DNA of 64,000 nucleotides from positions 248,001 through 312,000 of the forward strand of contig DATEDI010000026.1 of the NCBI GenBank assembly GCA_035281745.1, given 5' to 3'. Source of the DNA: 66-474 sp035281745. GTDB lineage: Bacteria; Pseudomonadota; Gammaproteobacteria; Xanthomonadales; Rhodanobacteraceae. Shown here in pieces: positions 1 to 8,249 of the stretch. Numbering within the stretch: position 1 is the stretch's first letter; every line of letters starts with the position of its first letter. The position numbers and the translations under genes are program-made. A model generated the notes under the pieces. It did not search any database. It was not told where the DNA came from and saw only the letters and a list, made by a program, of their open reading frames with translations.

Positions 1-1
1 C

Positions 2-874
2 GGCCATGCATTGCGTTACATGCTGCAGGGCGACCTCGCCGTGCGCGACGGCGTGGCTTGGGCGCGGCTGGCACCGCTGGACGTGCGGGACGACACGAGC
101 GACTGGTTCACGCTGGGCGAGGCGCATTGGCAGCCGCTGGCGGATGGCATCGACATCGTGCTGGCGCGCAAGGATCCGCCGTTCGATGCGCAGTTCCTGT
201 ACGACACGCTGGTACTCGATCTCGCCGCACGCGCCGGCGTGCGCGTCATCAACAATCCGCAGGCGCTGCGTGACTACAATGAAAAGCTCGCGGCGCAATG
301 GTTTCCGCAGTGTTGCGCGCCGGCACTGGTGGCCCGCGACCGCGAGGAACTGCGCCGCTTCGCGCGCGAACACGGCGAAGTAGTGCTGAAGCCACTCGAC
401 GGCATGGGCGGACGGGGCATCTTCAGGTCGCGCGGCGATGATCCGAACCTCAACTCGATCCTTGAAACGCTGGCCGACGACGATCGCCGTTTCGTGATGG
501 CGCAGAAGTTCATCCCCGCAATCAGCAAGGGCGACAAGCGCATCCTGATGGTGGATGGCGAGCCCATTCCCTACGCGCTGGCGCGCATCCCTCAGGGCAC
601 CGACTTCCGCGGCAACCTCGCCGCCGGCGGCCGCGGCGTCGGACAACCGCTTTCCGATCGCGACCGCTGGATCGCAAACGAAGTGGGCCCGGAACTGGCG
701 CGGCGCGGCATCCTGTTCGCCGGCCTGGACGTGATCGGCGATTACCTCACCGAAGTCAACGTCACCTCGCCTACCTGCGCGCGCGAACTGGATGCGCAAT
801 TCGGCTTGAACATCGCGGGGACGGTGTTCGATGCGATCGAGGCCGTGGACCCATCGGGGACCGATCGACCGTGA
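2..874 (+). CDS. gshB: Glutathione synthase, 5' end missing
   Basis: ATP-dependent ligase that joins gamma-glutamylcysteine and glycine to make glutathione in the cytosol. The frame is already open at the left edge. The first visible residues (ALRYMLQGDL) match the region about 30 residues into E. coli GshB, so roughly 30 N-terminal residues lie outside the window. Visible family landmarks are RKDPPFD, NNPQALRDYNEKL, the ATP-grasp stretch VLKPLDGMGGRGIF and the C-terminal EVNVTSPT. The stop TGA overlaps the GTG start of the next gene (GTGA), so the two are translationally coupled. Identification is secure; only the N-terminus cannot be described. Confidence 0.96.
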   Translation, partial: GHALRYMLQGDLAVRDGVAWARLAPLDVRDDTSDWFTLGEAHWQPLADGIDIVLARKDPPFDAQFLYDTLVLDLAARAGVRVINNPQALRDYNEKLAAQWFPQCCAPALVARDREELRRFAREHGEVVLKPLDGMGGRGIFRSRGDDPNLNSILETLADDDRRFVMAQKFIPAISKGDKRILMVDGEPIPYALARIPQGTDFRGNLAAGGRGVGQPLSDRDRWIANEVGPELARRGILFAGLDVIGDYLTEVNVTSPTCARELDAQFGLNIAGTVFDAIEAVDPSGTDRP

Positions 875-1776
875 ACGCCGTCGTCGCGGGCGCACATGCA
901 CGCGTCGATCCGAACCGGATCGGCGTCGCGCTGTTGTTCTCGCTGATGCTGCACGGCATCGTGATCCTGGGCATCGGCTTCCATTTTGCGAAACCTGCAC
1001 CGAGCCTGCCGACGCTGGACGTCACCCTGATCAACACCTCGAATTCCGAAACGCCGAACAAGGCGGATTTCCTCGCGCAAGCCAACAACGCCGGGGGCGG
1101 CAACAGCGACAAAGCGCATCGGCCGGGTGCGCCGGTTTCGGGACCGCTCCCCGTCACGCAGGCCGGCGCCGCGCCAGTGCCGATGATGCCGTCGTCGCCG
1201 GCGCAGCAGGTTGCCAGCGGTCCGCACATCCTCACCACCACCGGACGCGCGGACACCCGCGTCGCCAGCGAGCGCAACACCCGCGACCAGCCGCAGCCCG
1301 ACCGGCAAGTGTCGTCGCTGCCCGTGCCACAGCGGATGGAAATGGCGCGGCTTGCCCAGGAAGTGCGCAACGAACAGGAGGCCTACGCACGCCGCCCGCG
1401 CCGCAAGTACATCTCCGCCAACACCCGCAGCGTCGCATACGCCGCGTACCAGGTCGCCTGGGTGCATCGCATCGAACGGATCGGCAACCTCAACTATCCG
1501 GATGCCGCGCGTCTGGGCCACCTGCACGGTGACCTGATCCTTACCGTGGTGCTGACGCCCGACGGCCACGTGCGTGAAGTCACCGTCAACCACAGCTCCG
1601 GGCATCGCGTACTGGACGATGCCGCGGTGCGCATCGTGCACCTGGCCGCGCCGTTCCCGCCGATACCCGTCGAAAAGGATGCCGCGGGCCACCGTGTCAC
1701 CGAACTCGTGATCACGCGCACATGGCAATTCCTGCCTGGTAATCATCTTCAGACACGCGCGACCGAATTGCGCTGA
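871..1776 (+). CDS. TonB-family energy transducer protein
   Basis: 301 residues with the TonB plan: a short cytoplasmic N-terminus, one membrane anchor at about residues 17-38 (VALLFSLMLHGIVILGIGF), a long Ala/Pro/Ser/Gln-rich periplasmic linker, and a TonB C-terminal domain from about residue 195 (NYPDAARLGHLHGDLILTV ... VNHSSGHRVLDDAAVRIV). TonB-type proteins pass proton-motive force from ExbBD to outer-membrane receptors or act as periplasmic adaptors. No exbB, exbD or receptor gene lies nearby. The gene is coupled to gshB through a GTGA overlap, an arrangement I recall from Xanthomonadales, where it is usually just called a TonB-like protein. The partner and substrate cannot be told from sequence. 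Confidence 0.85.
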   Translation: MNAVVAGAHARVDPNRIGVALLFSLMLHGIVILGIGFHFAKPAPSLPTLDVTLINTSNSETPNKADFLAQANNAGGGNSDKAHRPGAPVSGPLPVTQAGAAPVPMMPSSPAQQVASGPHILTTTGRADTRVASERNTRDQPQPDRQVSSLPVPQRMEMARLAQEVRNEQEAYARRPRRKYISANTRSVAYAAYQVAWVHRIERIGNLNYPDAARLGHLHGDLILTVVLTPDGHVREVTVNHSSGHRVLDDAAVRIVHLAAPFPPIPVEKDAAGHRVTELVITRTWQFLPGNHLQTRATELR

Positions 1777-1800
1777 CGTTGTGATTGGCAGCGCTACAAT
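1773..1800 (+). promoter_or_regulatory. Predicted sigma-70 promoter of yqgE, leaderless type
   Basis: -35-like CTGACG (1773-1778), a 16-base spacer and -10 TACAAT (1795-1800). Only 6 bases (TGGCGC) separate the -10 box from the ATG at 1807, so the expected transcription start falls on or beside that ATG. The -35 box overlaps the stop codon of the preceding gene. The other reading is a leader of about 145 bases if translation begins at the internal ATG at 1951. Confidence 0.5.
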
Positions 1801-1806
1801 TGGCGC

Positions 1807-2502
1807 ATGGCAAAATCCTCCGACAAGGACCCGAACGCGCGCGACAAACCCGACTCCGCGGGCAAACGGCCGGCACGCCGCAAACGCGGCCAGCATGGCG
1901 GCGCCACGGCCACGCAATCCATCGAGCGTTTGGGTGCGGCGGGCGCACAGATGCTTACCGGCCATTTCCTCATCGCCATGCCCGGCATGGGCGATCCCAA
2001 CTTCGCGCGCGGCATCACCTTCGTGTGCCAGCACAGCGAGGACGGCGCAATGGGCCTGGTGGTGAATCGCTTGTCCGATTACAAGTTGGGCGATGTGCTG
2101 CAGCAGATGCACATGCCCTGCGAGCGCGCTGAAGTCGCGGGTGCGCCGGTGCTGGTGGGCGGCCCCGTGCAGCCCGAACGGGGATTCGTGCTGCACGCGT
2201 CGGGCAAGCGCGAATGGGATTCCAGCTACCGCGTGAATGACATGCTGACCGTCACCACCTCGCGCGACATCCTTGCCGCGATGGCCGATGGCGACGGCCC
2301 CGATCGGGCGCTGGTGGCGCTGGGCTACGCCGGCTGGGGTGCGGGCCAGCTCGAACAGGAATTGCGCGAAAACGCGTGGCTCACGGTACAAGCCGATGAA
2401 CGCGTCCTGTTCGATACCGCGCTGGACGATCGCTGGGGCGCAGCGGTCGCGCTGGTGGGGATCAATCCCGCCAACTTGACCAGTTACTCAGGCAGGGCGT
2501 GA
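1807..2502 (+). CDS. yqgE: YqgE/AlgH family protein
   Basis: The conserved YqgE/AlgH core begins at residue 49 (MLTGHFLIAMPGMGDPNF) and continues with QHSEDGAMGLVVNR, VGGPVQPERGFVLH and GYAGWGAGQLEQEL. The family's biochemical role is unknown; AlgH was named for an effect on alginate genes in Pseudomonas. From 1807 the product is 231 residues, about 45 longer than the usual 185-190. The extension is Lys/Arg-rich and low complexity (GKRPARRKRGQ), so the true start may be the ATG at 1951. I kept 1807 because a promoter lies directly before it and would give a leaderless message. It lies upstream of ruvX, its frequent partner. Confidence 0.88.
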   Translation: MAKSSDKDPNARDKPDSAGKRPARRKRGQHGGATATQSIERLGAAGAQMLTGHFLIAMPGMGDPNFARGITFVCQHSEDGAMGLVVNRLSDYKLGDVLQQMHMPCERAEVAGAPVLVGGPVQPERGFVLHASGKREWDSSYRVNDMLTVTTSRDILAAMADGDGPDRALVALGYAGWGAGQLEQELRENAWLTVQADERVLFDTALDDRWGAAVALVGINPANLTSYSGRA

Positions 2503-2644
2503 GGTTTGTTTGTGCGATCGTCCGTGATCGCGGCATCGCCGATCCGCTCGATCCCCGGAAGGCCGTTCGGATCTTGAACACCGGAACGGCCATCCATGGC
2601 CTGACTTTTCGCAACAGCCGCTCCGACCGAAGACTATCCAGATC

Positions 2645-3073
2645 ATGACCGGCTGCGTCCTGGGGTTCGACTATGGGGCACGCAGGATCGGCGTCGCCAG
2701 CGGCAATCGCATCAGTCAATCCGCACGTCCGTTGCCCGCACTCATCGCGAACAAGGGCGAACCCGATTGGGTTCGCGTCGATGCGTTGTTGTCCGAATGG
2801 CAACCCGAAGCCTTGGTCGTGGGCCTGCCGTTGACGCTGGACGGCGGCGAACAGGCGATCACGCGCGGCGCGCGTGCGTTTGCGGATGCGCTGGGCACGC
2901 GCAGCAAGCTGCCGGTACACATGGTCGATGAACGACACACCTCGCAGGAAGCCGCGCGCCGCTTCGCCGCGCAGCGCGCGGCGGGTTCGGCGCGTCGCCG
3001 CGACGCCGGAAACATCGACTCGCTGGCAGCCGCCGTTATCCTTGAGAGTTGGCTGACCCAGACGCAACCATAA
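2645..3073 (+). CDS. ruvX: RuvX/YqgF RNase H-fold nuclease
   Basis: 142 residues, the normal length for YqgF/RuvX, a cytosolic RNase H-like nuclease linked to 16S rRNA 5'-end maturation and described in some bacteria as a Holliday-junction resolvase. The first acidic motif is LGFDYGARRIGVASG. The second conserved block is EALVVGLPLTLDGG, followed by VHMVDERHTSQEA and the catalytic DAGNIDSLAAAVIL near the end. The ATG at 2645 gives a start directly before the first beta strand. It follows yqgE after 142 bases with no gene and sits 3 bases before pyrB, so ruvX and pyrB are probably co-transcribed. Confidence 0.93.
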   Translation: MTGCVLGFDYGARRIGVASGNRISQSARPLPALIANKGEPDWVRVDALLSEWQPEALVVGLPLTLDGGEQAITRGARAFADALGTRSKLPVHMVDERHTSQEAARRFAAQRAAGSARRRDAGNIDSLAAAVILESWLTQTQP

Positions 3074-3076
3074 TCC

Positions 3077-3988
3077 ATGCGCCACCTGCTGACTCTCGAA
3101 AACCTCGATCGTGCCGCCATCACGCACCTGCTCGATCGCGCCGAACGCTTTCGCGCCAACGGCGCGCCACGCGACCTGCTCACCGGGCGGACGGTCCTGA
3201 CGCTATTCTTCGAACCCTCGACGCGCACGCGAACTTCCTTCGTCCTTGCCGCCAAGCGCCTCGGCGCCGACAACGTCAATTTCGACCTGTCGCGTTCGTC
3301 CACCAGCAAGGGCGAAAGCCTGCTCGACACCTTGCACACGCTGGAAGCGATGGGCCTCGATGCACTGGTGGTGCGCCACAACGAGAACGGCATGCCGGCC
3401 TATCTGGCCGAGCACGCCCGCAGCCAAGTCGCCGTGGTCAATGCCGGCGACGGTACCCACGCGCATCCCACGCAAGGCCTGCTGGACGCGCTGACCATTC
3501 GGCAGCGACGATCCGATTTCGAAAACCTCCGCATCGTGATCTGCGGCGACATCCGCCATTCGCGGGTGGCGCGTTCGGATGCTCAGGCGCTGCACGCGCT
3601 GGGTACGCGCGACATCCGCCTGTGCGCACCGAGCGCGATGCTGCCCGAATCGCTGCAGGAATTTCCCGGCTGCGCGACAACCGAAGATTTCGATGGCGCG
3701 CTCGATGGCGCCGACGTGGTGGTCATGTTGCGCATCCAGAAGGAACGCATGGCCGACGCCCAATTCCCCGACGCCGCCGACTACCACGCCCATTACGGAT
3801 TGGATACGCGTCGCCTGGCGTTGGCCAACCCCGACTGCCAGGTACTGCATCCGGGCCCGATCAATCGCGGCGTCGAGATCGCGCCCGGGGTCGCCGACGG
3901 GCCGCAATCGCGGATCCTGGACCAGGTCGCCAATGGCGTCGCCACGCGCATGGCCGTGCTGGCGGAACTGCTCGCGACACCGGCATAA
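3077..3988 (+). CDS. pyrB: Aspartate carbamoyltransferase catalytic chain
   Basis: Condenses carbamoyl phosphate with L-aspartate, the first committed step of pyrimidine synthesis. 303 residues, the normal size for the catalytic chain. Signature motifs are FEPSTRTRTSF (carbamoyl-phosphate loop), the SSTSKGES loop, VVRHNENG, DGTHAHPTQGLLDALTI, DIRHSRVARS, MLRIQKERM and the C-terminal LHPGPINRGVEI. No pyrI regulatory chain follows. It is not fused to a dihydroorotase-like pyrC' gene, and none lies next to it. The start is 3 bases after ruvX. Confidence 0.96.
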   Translation: MRHLLTLENLDRAAITHLLDRAERFRANGAPRDLLTGRTVLTLFFEPSTRTRTSFVLAAKRLGADNVNFDLSRSSTSKGESLLDTLHTLEAMGLDALVVRHNENGMPAYLAEHARSQVAVVNAGDGTHAHPTQGLLDALTIRQRRSDFENLRIVICGDIRHSRVARSDAQALHALGTRDIRLCAPSAMLPESLQEFPGCATTEDFDGALDGADVVVMLRIQKERMADAQFPDAADYHAHYGLDTRRLALANPDCQVLHPGPINRGVEIAPGVADGPQSRILDQVANGVATRMAVLAELLATPA

Positions 3989-4023
3989 TCGGCCGCTGCT
4001 CCCGGGGAGAAAAGGAGAAGCCC

Positions 4024-5703
4024 ATGCGTCCTGTCCTGCGTCACGCAGTCCTTGCGGCTGCCTGCGTTTCCGCCCTCGTGCTCGCGGGTTGCGGCAAGCA
4101 CGTCGCATCCAACGCCCCGATGACCTTTGCGCCCGCCGACACACCGTACTTGTTCGCGAATTTCAAGGGCGCGCCGGAAGACGTCACCACGGCTTGGGGA
4201 CAGGCCAACGATGCCGTGATGTCCGCACGTATCCAGCAACTCGGCAAGATGGCCGAAGCGGTCGGCCAGAAGAATCCCGACGTCGCCAGGATTTTCGACG
4301 CGATCCAAGCCGAACTCGCCAATGCGCATTCCAGCAAGGAACTGGCGCAGACGATCGGATTTTCGCAATCCTCGTTGTACGCCTTCTACGGCGTGGGCGA
4401 CGTGCCGGTGGCGCGCATCGAGCTGGCCTCGCCCGATGCCTTCAAGGCGTTCTGGGCGCGTGTGGAAAAACGCGCCGGCACCACCACGCCGATCGCGACG
4501 CTGGACAAGCAGAACTACTGGGTGCTCGGCGGTGCCGATGCCAAGGTGCACTTCCTCGTGGCCATCGAGGACAAACAGCTCGTCGCCACTCTCGCCCCTG
4601 CCAATGCCACGCCGGAGATGTTGAAGCAACTGCTGGGCTTGGCCAAGCCGTCCAGCAACGCCGCCGATCGCCTGTCCGGCTTGAACGACAAGCACGGCTA
4701 CGGCGATTACGGCTCGGGTTACGTCGACCTGCCGAAACTGTTTGCCAACCTGTACGACGGCAAGAACGCGATCACCCAGGAATTCGCCAAGGACGTCGGT
4801 GGTGCGCTGGCCAACCCCGCGTGCGCGAGCGAATTCGCGTCCATCGCCAATCAGGCGCCACTGGTCAGCGCGGGATTCCAGACCTACTCGGCCAGGGAAA
4901 TGCGCGGCAGCCTCGATGTGAAGCTGTCGTCCTCGCTGCTTGGTGCACTGACCGCACTGAAGCAGCCGGTGCCGGGCATGGACGAGGCGTCGAGCGGTTC
5001 CATGTTCGACATGGTGATGGCGCTGCCGCTGCAGAAATGGCAGGCGTTCATCAAGGGGCGCGCCGAAGCGGCCGCTGCCAAGACCTACCAGTGCCCGGCG
5101 CTGCAGTCGCTCAACAAGTTCGCCAAGACTGCCGCGAATCCACCCGTGCAGATGCCGCCGGAAGCGGCGTCATTGCTGGGGTTCCGCGTGGTGTTGGACA
5201 AGTGGGAAGCCGGCCCGCAAATCGCCGGGCGCGCGCTGGTGGCCAGTTCCAATCCGGCCGAGCTGGTGCAGAAGATCCAGCAGACCATGCCTCAATTCGC
5301 GCTGAAGACCATTCCGACCGACGGCAAGCCGGTCGCGTTCGACCTGCCGCCGCGTATGCAGGCCATGCTGGGCGGCAGCAACCAGGGCTGGATTGCGGCC
5401 AACGACAAGGCGCTCGCGGTTGGCATCGGCGAGGGTGAAGACGCCAAGCTCGGCGACACGCTGGCTGCATCGGCGGGCAACGGCGACAAGCTGATGCGGA
5501 TGCACTTCGACGGCAAGATGTACGGCATCCTCGGAAGCTGGCTGGGCCGCTTCGCCGCGATGGCGCCCACGGCAAGCCAGGCGCAGGTGCAACAGCAGGT
5601 CGCGCTGTTCAACCAGATGAGCAAGATGGTCGAATCCGGCGACATCGACGTGAAACTGGACAACGACGGCCTGCACTTCGAAACCGAGGTGAAGCACCGT
5701 TGA
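4024..5703 (+). CDS. Large predicted lipoprotein of unknown function
   Basis: 559 residues beginning with a lipoprotein signal peptide (MRPVLRHAVLAAACVSALVLAGC), in which the lipobox LAGC predicts cleavage before Cys-23. A strong ribosome-binding site AAAGGAG (4011-4017) ends 6 bases before the ATG at 4024, which fixes the start although the frame is open further upstream. The mature part is a long, soluble-looking Ala/Lys-rich chain without a motif I recognise. A cysteine pair sits in the middle (ANPACASEF and KTYQCPALQSL), and the C-terminal third is rich in Gln and Met. It follows pyrB by 35 bases and ends before a strong bidirectional terminator. Function unknown. Confidence 0.85.
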   Translation: MRPVLRHAVLAAACVSALVLAGCGKHVASNAPMTFAPADTPYLFANFKGAPEDVTTAWGQANDAVMSARIQQLGKMAEAVGQKNPDVARIFDAIQAELANAHSSKELAQTIGFSQSSLYAFYGVGDVPVARIELASPDAFKAFWARVEKRAGTTTPIATLDKQNYWVLGGADAKVHFLVAIEDKQLVATLAPANATPEMLKQLLGLAKPSSNAADRLSGLNDKHGYGDYGSGYVDLPKLFANLYDGKNAITQEFAKDVGGALANPACASEFASIANQAPLVSAGFQTYSAREMRGSLDVKLSSSLLGALTALKQPVPGMDEASSGSMFDMVMALPLQKWQAFIKGRAEAAAAKTYQCPALQSLNKFAKTAANPPVQMPPEAASLLGFRVVLDKWEAGPQIAGRALVASSNPAELVQKIQQTMPQFALKTIPTDGKPVAFDLPPRMQAMLGGSNQGWIAANDKALAVGIGEGEDAKLGDTLAASAGNGDKLMRMHFDGKMYGILGSWLGRFAAMAPTASQAQVQQQVALFNQMSKMVESGDIDVKLDNDGLHFETEVKHR

Positions 5704-5740
5704 GACTCGGTTCGCGACGCGCCATCGTTCGCGTGAAACA

Positions 5741-5770
5741 AAAACCCGGGCCAATCGCCCGGGTTTTTTT
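5741..5770. terminator. Bidirectional intrinsic terminator
   Basis: Perfect 11-bp stem AAAACCCGGGC / GCCCGGGTTTT (5741-5751 and 5757-5767) with a 5-base loop CAATC, followed by a T run to 5770. Because the stem itself begins with A and ends with T, it gives a U-tract in both directions. It sits between the convergent lipoprotein gene (+) and pilU (-). Confidence 0.9.
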
Positions 5771-5790
5771 CTGCCAGGCGTGTGTAACGC

Positions 5791-6939
5791 TCAGAGCCGG
5801 TGGCCCTTCTCCGCCGTCTCGACCAACTCCACGTCGCCGAGCCCCTGCGAAAGCGAGTGCGCATCGCCGCCCTGCGCCAACTTGATCGCAAGCCGCACCT
5901 CGTTGGCCGAATCGGCGTAACGCAGCGCGTCCTCGTAGCTGATGTGGCCGGCGTGGTACAGCTCGACCAGGTTCTGGTCGAACGTGCACATGCCAAGATT
6001 CGCGGACTGCTTCATCACGTCCTTGATCTTGTGGACCTCACCCTTGCGGATGTAGTCCTGCACCAACGGCGTACCCAGCATCACTTCCATCGCCACGCGC
6101 CGGCCCTTGCCGTCGGGGGTCGGGATCAACTGCTGTGCGACGACGCCCTTCAGATTCAATGAAAGGTCCATGTAGAGCTGTTCGCGCACGTCTTCGGGGA
6201 AGAAGTGAACGATGCGTTCCAGCGCCTGGTTGGCGTTGTTGGCGTGCAACGTGCACAGCACCAGGTGGCCCGTTTCGGAAAAGTGGATCGCGTACTCCAT
6301 GGTCTCGCGTGTACGCACCTCGCCGATCAAAATCACGTCGGGCGCCTGGCGCAACGTATTCTTCAGCGCGTTTTCCCAACTGTCGGTGTCGATCCCGAGT
6401 TCACGCTGGGTAATGATGCAACCCTCATGCTTGTGCACGTACTCGATGGGATCCTCGATCGTGATGATGTGGCCGGTCGAATTCTGGTTGCGGTAACCGA
6501 CGATCGAAGCCAGCGACGTGGATTTGCCGGCGCCGGTGGCGCCCACGAAGATCACGATGCCGCGTTTGGTCATCGCGAGCTGCTTGACGATCGGCAGCAG
6601 GTTCAGTTCCTCGATGGTCGGGATCTTCGACTCGATCCGGCGCAACACCATGCCGACGCAATTGCGCTGGTAGAAGCACGACACGCGGAAGCGGCCGACG
6701 CCCGCGACACCAATCGCGAACTGGCACTCGTGGGTTTTTTCGAACTCCTCGCGTTGCTGCGGGTTCATCACGTTCAGCACCATGTCGCGCGCGTCCTGCG
6801 CGGACAGCGGCGTCTGGGTGATCGGCACGATGCGGCCGTTGACCTTGATCGATGGCGCAACGCCGGCCGTGATGAAAAGGTCCGACGCCTTCTTGTGCAC
6901 CATCAGCTTGAGGAAGGACGAGAAATCGACTGCGCTCAT
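5791..6939 (-). CDS. pilU: Type IV pilus retraction ATPase PilU
   Basis: 382-residue secretion-family hexameric ATPase, the PilT paralogue that assists pilus retraction in twitching motility at the inner-membrane face. Motifs: N-terminal KKASDLFITAG, Walker A GATGAGKST, Asp box IITIEDPIEYVHKHE, Walker B LIGEVRTRETME, and the His box GHLVLCTLHANNANQALERI. The tail beyond the ATPase core (about 35 residues, ending VELVETAEKGHRL) and the FAIGVAGVGRFRVSCFYQR region are PilU-like rather than PilT-like. It lies downstream of pilT on the same strand, separated by 96 bases with an inverted repeat, so it is probably in the same operon. Confidence 0.95.
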   Translation of the reverse strand: MSAVDFSSFLKLMVHKKASDLFITAGVAPSIKVNGRIVPITQTPLSAQDARDMVLNVMNPQQREEFEKTHECQFAIGVAGVGRFRVSCFYQRNCVGMVLRRIESKIPTIEELNLLPIVKQLAMTKRGIVIFVGATGAGKSTSLASIVGYRNQNSTGHIITIEDPIEYVHKHEGCIITQRELGIDTDSWENALKNTLRQAPDVILIGEVRTRETMEYAIHFSETGHLVLCTLHANNANQALERIVHFFPEDVREQLYMDLSLNLKGVVAQQLIPTPDGKGRRVAMEVMLGTPLVQDYIRKGEVHKIKDVMKQSANLGMCTFDQNLVELYHAGHISYEDALRYADSANEVRLAIKLAQGGDAHSLSQGLGDVELVETAEKGHRL

Positions 6940-6958
6940 AGTTGAGCTCCTGACGGAG

Positions 6959-7034
6959 CCGGGATTCGGAATTCGAAAATCGGGAATCGTCGAAGCAGGC
7001 TTTCCGATTCCCTATTCCCTATTCGCGATTCCCG
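6959..7034. repeat. Imperfect inverted repeat between pilT and pilU
   Basis: A cluster of GGGATTCGG / CGGGAATCG units on the left (6959-6990) faces CGATTCCC / TATTCCC units on the right (7005-7035), giving an imperfect long hairpin that starts 19 bases upstream of pilU and ends at the pilT stop. The GGGAATC-type motif is a familiar intergenic repeat of Xanthomonadales. It could stabilise the pilT message or partly uncouple pilU expression. Confidence 0.6.
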
Positions 7035-7035
7035 G

Positions 7036-8073
7036 TCATTTGAAAGTTTCCTTCACCTTGGCGCGCGCCAGCGCATCCTGGCGCGTCACCAGACCACGCC
7101 GCACCAGGTCCTGCAGGCACTGGTCCATGGTCTGCATGCCGAATTGCTGGCCGGTCTGGATCGACGAATACATCTGCGCGACCTTGTCCTCGCGGATCAG
7201 ATTGCGGATCGCGGGTATGCCGACCATGATTTCCCACGCCGGTGTGCGTCCCCCGCCGACCTTTTTCAGAAGCGTCTGGGTGATCACCGCGCGCAGCGAC
7301 TCCGACAGCATCGAGCGCACCATCGCCTTTTCGCCGGCGGGAAAGACGTCGATGATGCGATCGATGGTCTTGGCCGCCGAATTGGTGTGCAGCGTCGCGA
7401 ACACCAGGTGTCCGGTTTCTGCCGCGGTCAGGGCCAGCCGGATGGTTTCGATGTCGCGCATTTCGCCGACCAGGATGTAATCCGGGTCTTCGCGCAACGC
7501 CGAGCGCAGCGCCTCGTTGAAGCCGAGCGTGTCGCGGTGCACTTCGCGCTGGTTGATCACGCACTTTTGCGCAGTGTGCACGAATTCGATCGGATCCTCG
7601 ATGGAGAGGATGTGCCCGTAGTGGTTCTTGTTGACGTGGTCGACCATCGCGGCAAGCGTGGTCGATTTGCCGGAGCCGGTCGGGCCGGTCACCAGGATCA
7701 GCCCCTGCGGCTGGTCGATCAGGTCCTTGAAGACCTTGGGCGTGCCGAGGTCTTCGAGCGTCCAGACCTCGGCGGGAATGGTGCGGAACACCGCCCCGGC
7801 GCCGCGGTTCTGGTTGAAGGCGTTGACGCGGAAACGGGCGAGGCCGGGAATCTCGAACGAGAAGTCGACCTCGAGGAATTCTTCGTAGTCGCGCCGCTGC
7901 TTGTCCGACATGATGTCGTACACCAGCGCGTGCACTTGCTTGTGCTCGAGCGCGGGCAGGTTGATACGGCGAATGTCGCCGTCGACGCGGATCATCGGCG
8001 GCAAGCCGGACGACAGATGCAGGTCCGAGGCCTTGTTCTTGACCGAAAAGGCCAGCAGTTCGGCGATATCCAT
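7036..8073 (-). CDS. pilT: Type IV pilus retraction ATPase PilT
   Basis: 345-residue retraction motor of the type IV pilus. Motifs: MDIAELLAFSVKNKASDLHL at the N-terminus, Walker A GPTGSGKSTTLAAM, Asp box ILSIEDPIEFVH, Walker B LVGEMRDIETIRLAL, His box GHLVFATLHTNSAAKTIDRI, and the C-terminal AIRNLIREDK motif important for retraction in PilT. The frame is open to 8343, but the ATG at 8073 is preceded by GGAGGGGG and begins exactly like known PilT, so it is the start. Downstream comes pilU. Confidence 0.97.
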   Translation of the reverse strand: MDIAELLAFSVKNKASDLHLSSGLPPMIRVDGDIRRINLPALEHKQVHALVYDIMSDKQRRDYEEFLEVDFSFEIPGLARFRVNAFNQNRGAGAVFRTIPAEVWTLEDLGTPKVFKDLIDQPQGLILVTGPTGSGKSTTLAAMVDHVNKNHYGHILSIEDPIEFVHTAQKCVINQREVHRDTLGFNEALRSALREDPDYILVGEMRDIETIRLALTAAETGHLVFATLHTNSAAKTIDRIIDVFPAGEKAMVRSMLSESLRAVITQTLLKKVGGGRTPAWEIMVGIPAIRNLIREDKVAQMYSSIQTGQQFGMQTMDQCLQDLVRRGLVTRQDALARAKVKETFK

Positions 8074-8197
8074 GAACCCCCTCCAAGAAAGCGCTGCCCG
8101 GCCGGGCGAGGCCGGACGACCGGCGTCACTGTGCCCGACGCCCGTGCGTCGTGCAAGTTCTGTTCCAGCGCTGGCGGCACTGCCCCGAACGGCGCCG

Positions 8198-8203
8198 AGT
8201 ATA
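8198..8203 (-). promoter_or_regulatory. Possible -10 box of the pilT-pilU operon
   Basis: TATACT on the minus strand about 125 bases before the pilT ATG. I could not find a good -35 hexamer at 16-18 bases, so this is a weak call based on the -10 box alone. The 176-base interval 8074-8249 holds nothing else that I can name. Confidence 0.3.
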
Positions 8204-8249
8204 CGCCTTGGCCTGCGCGCAAAACGGGACCCAATCCAACGAATCCGGA

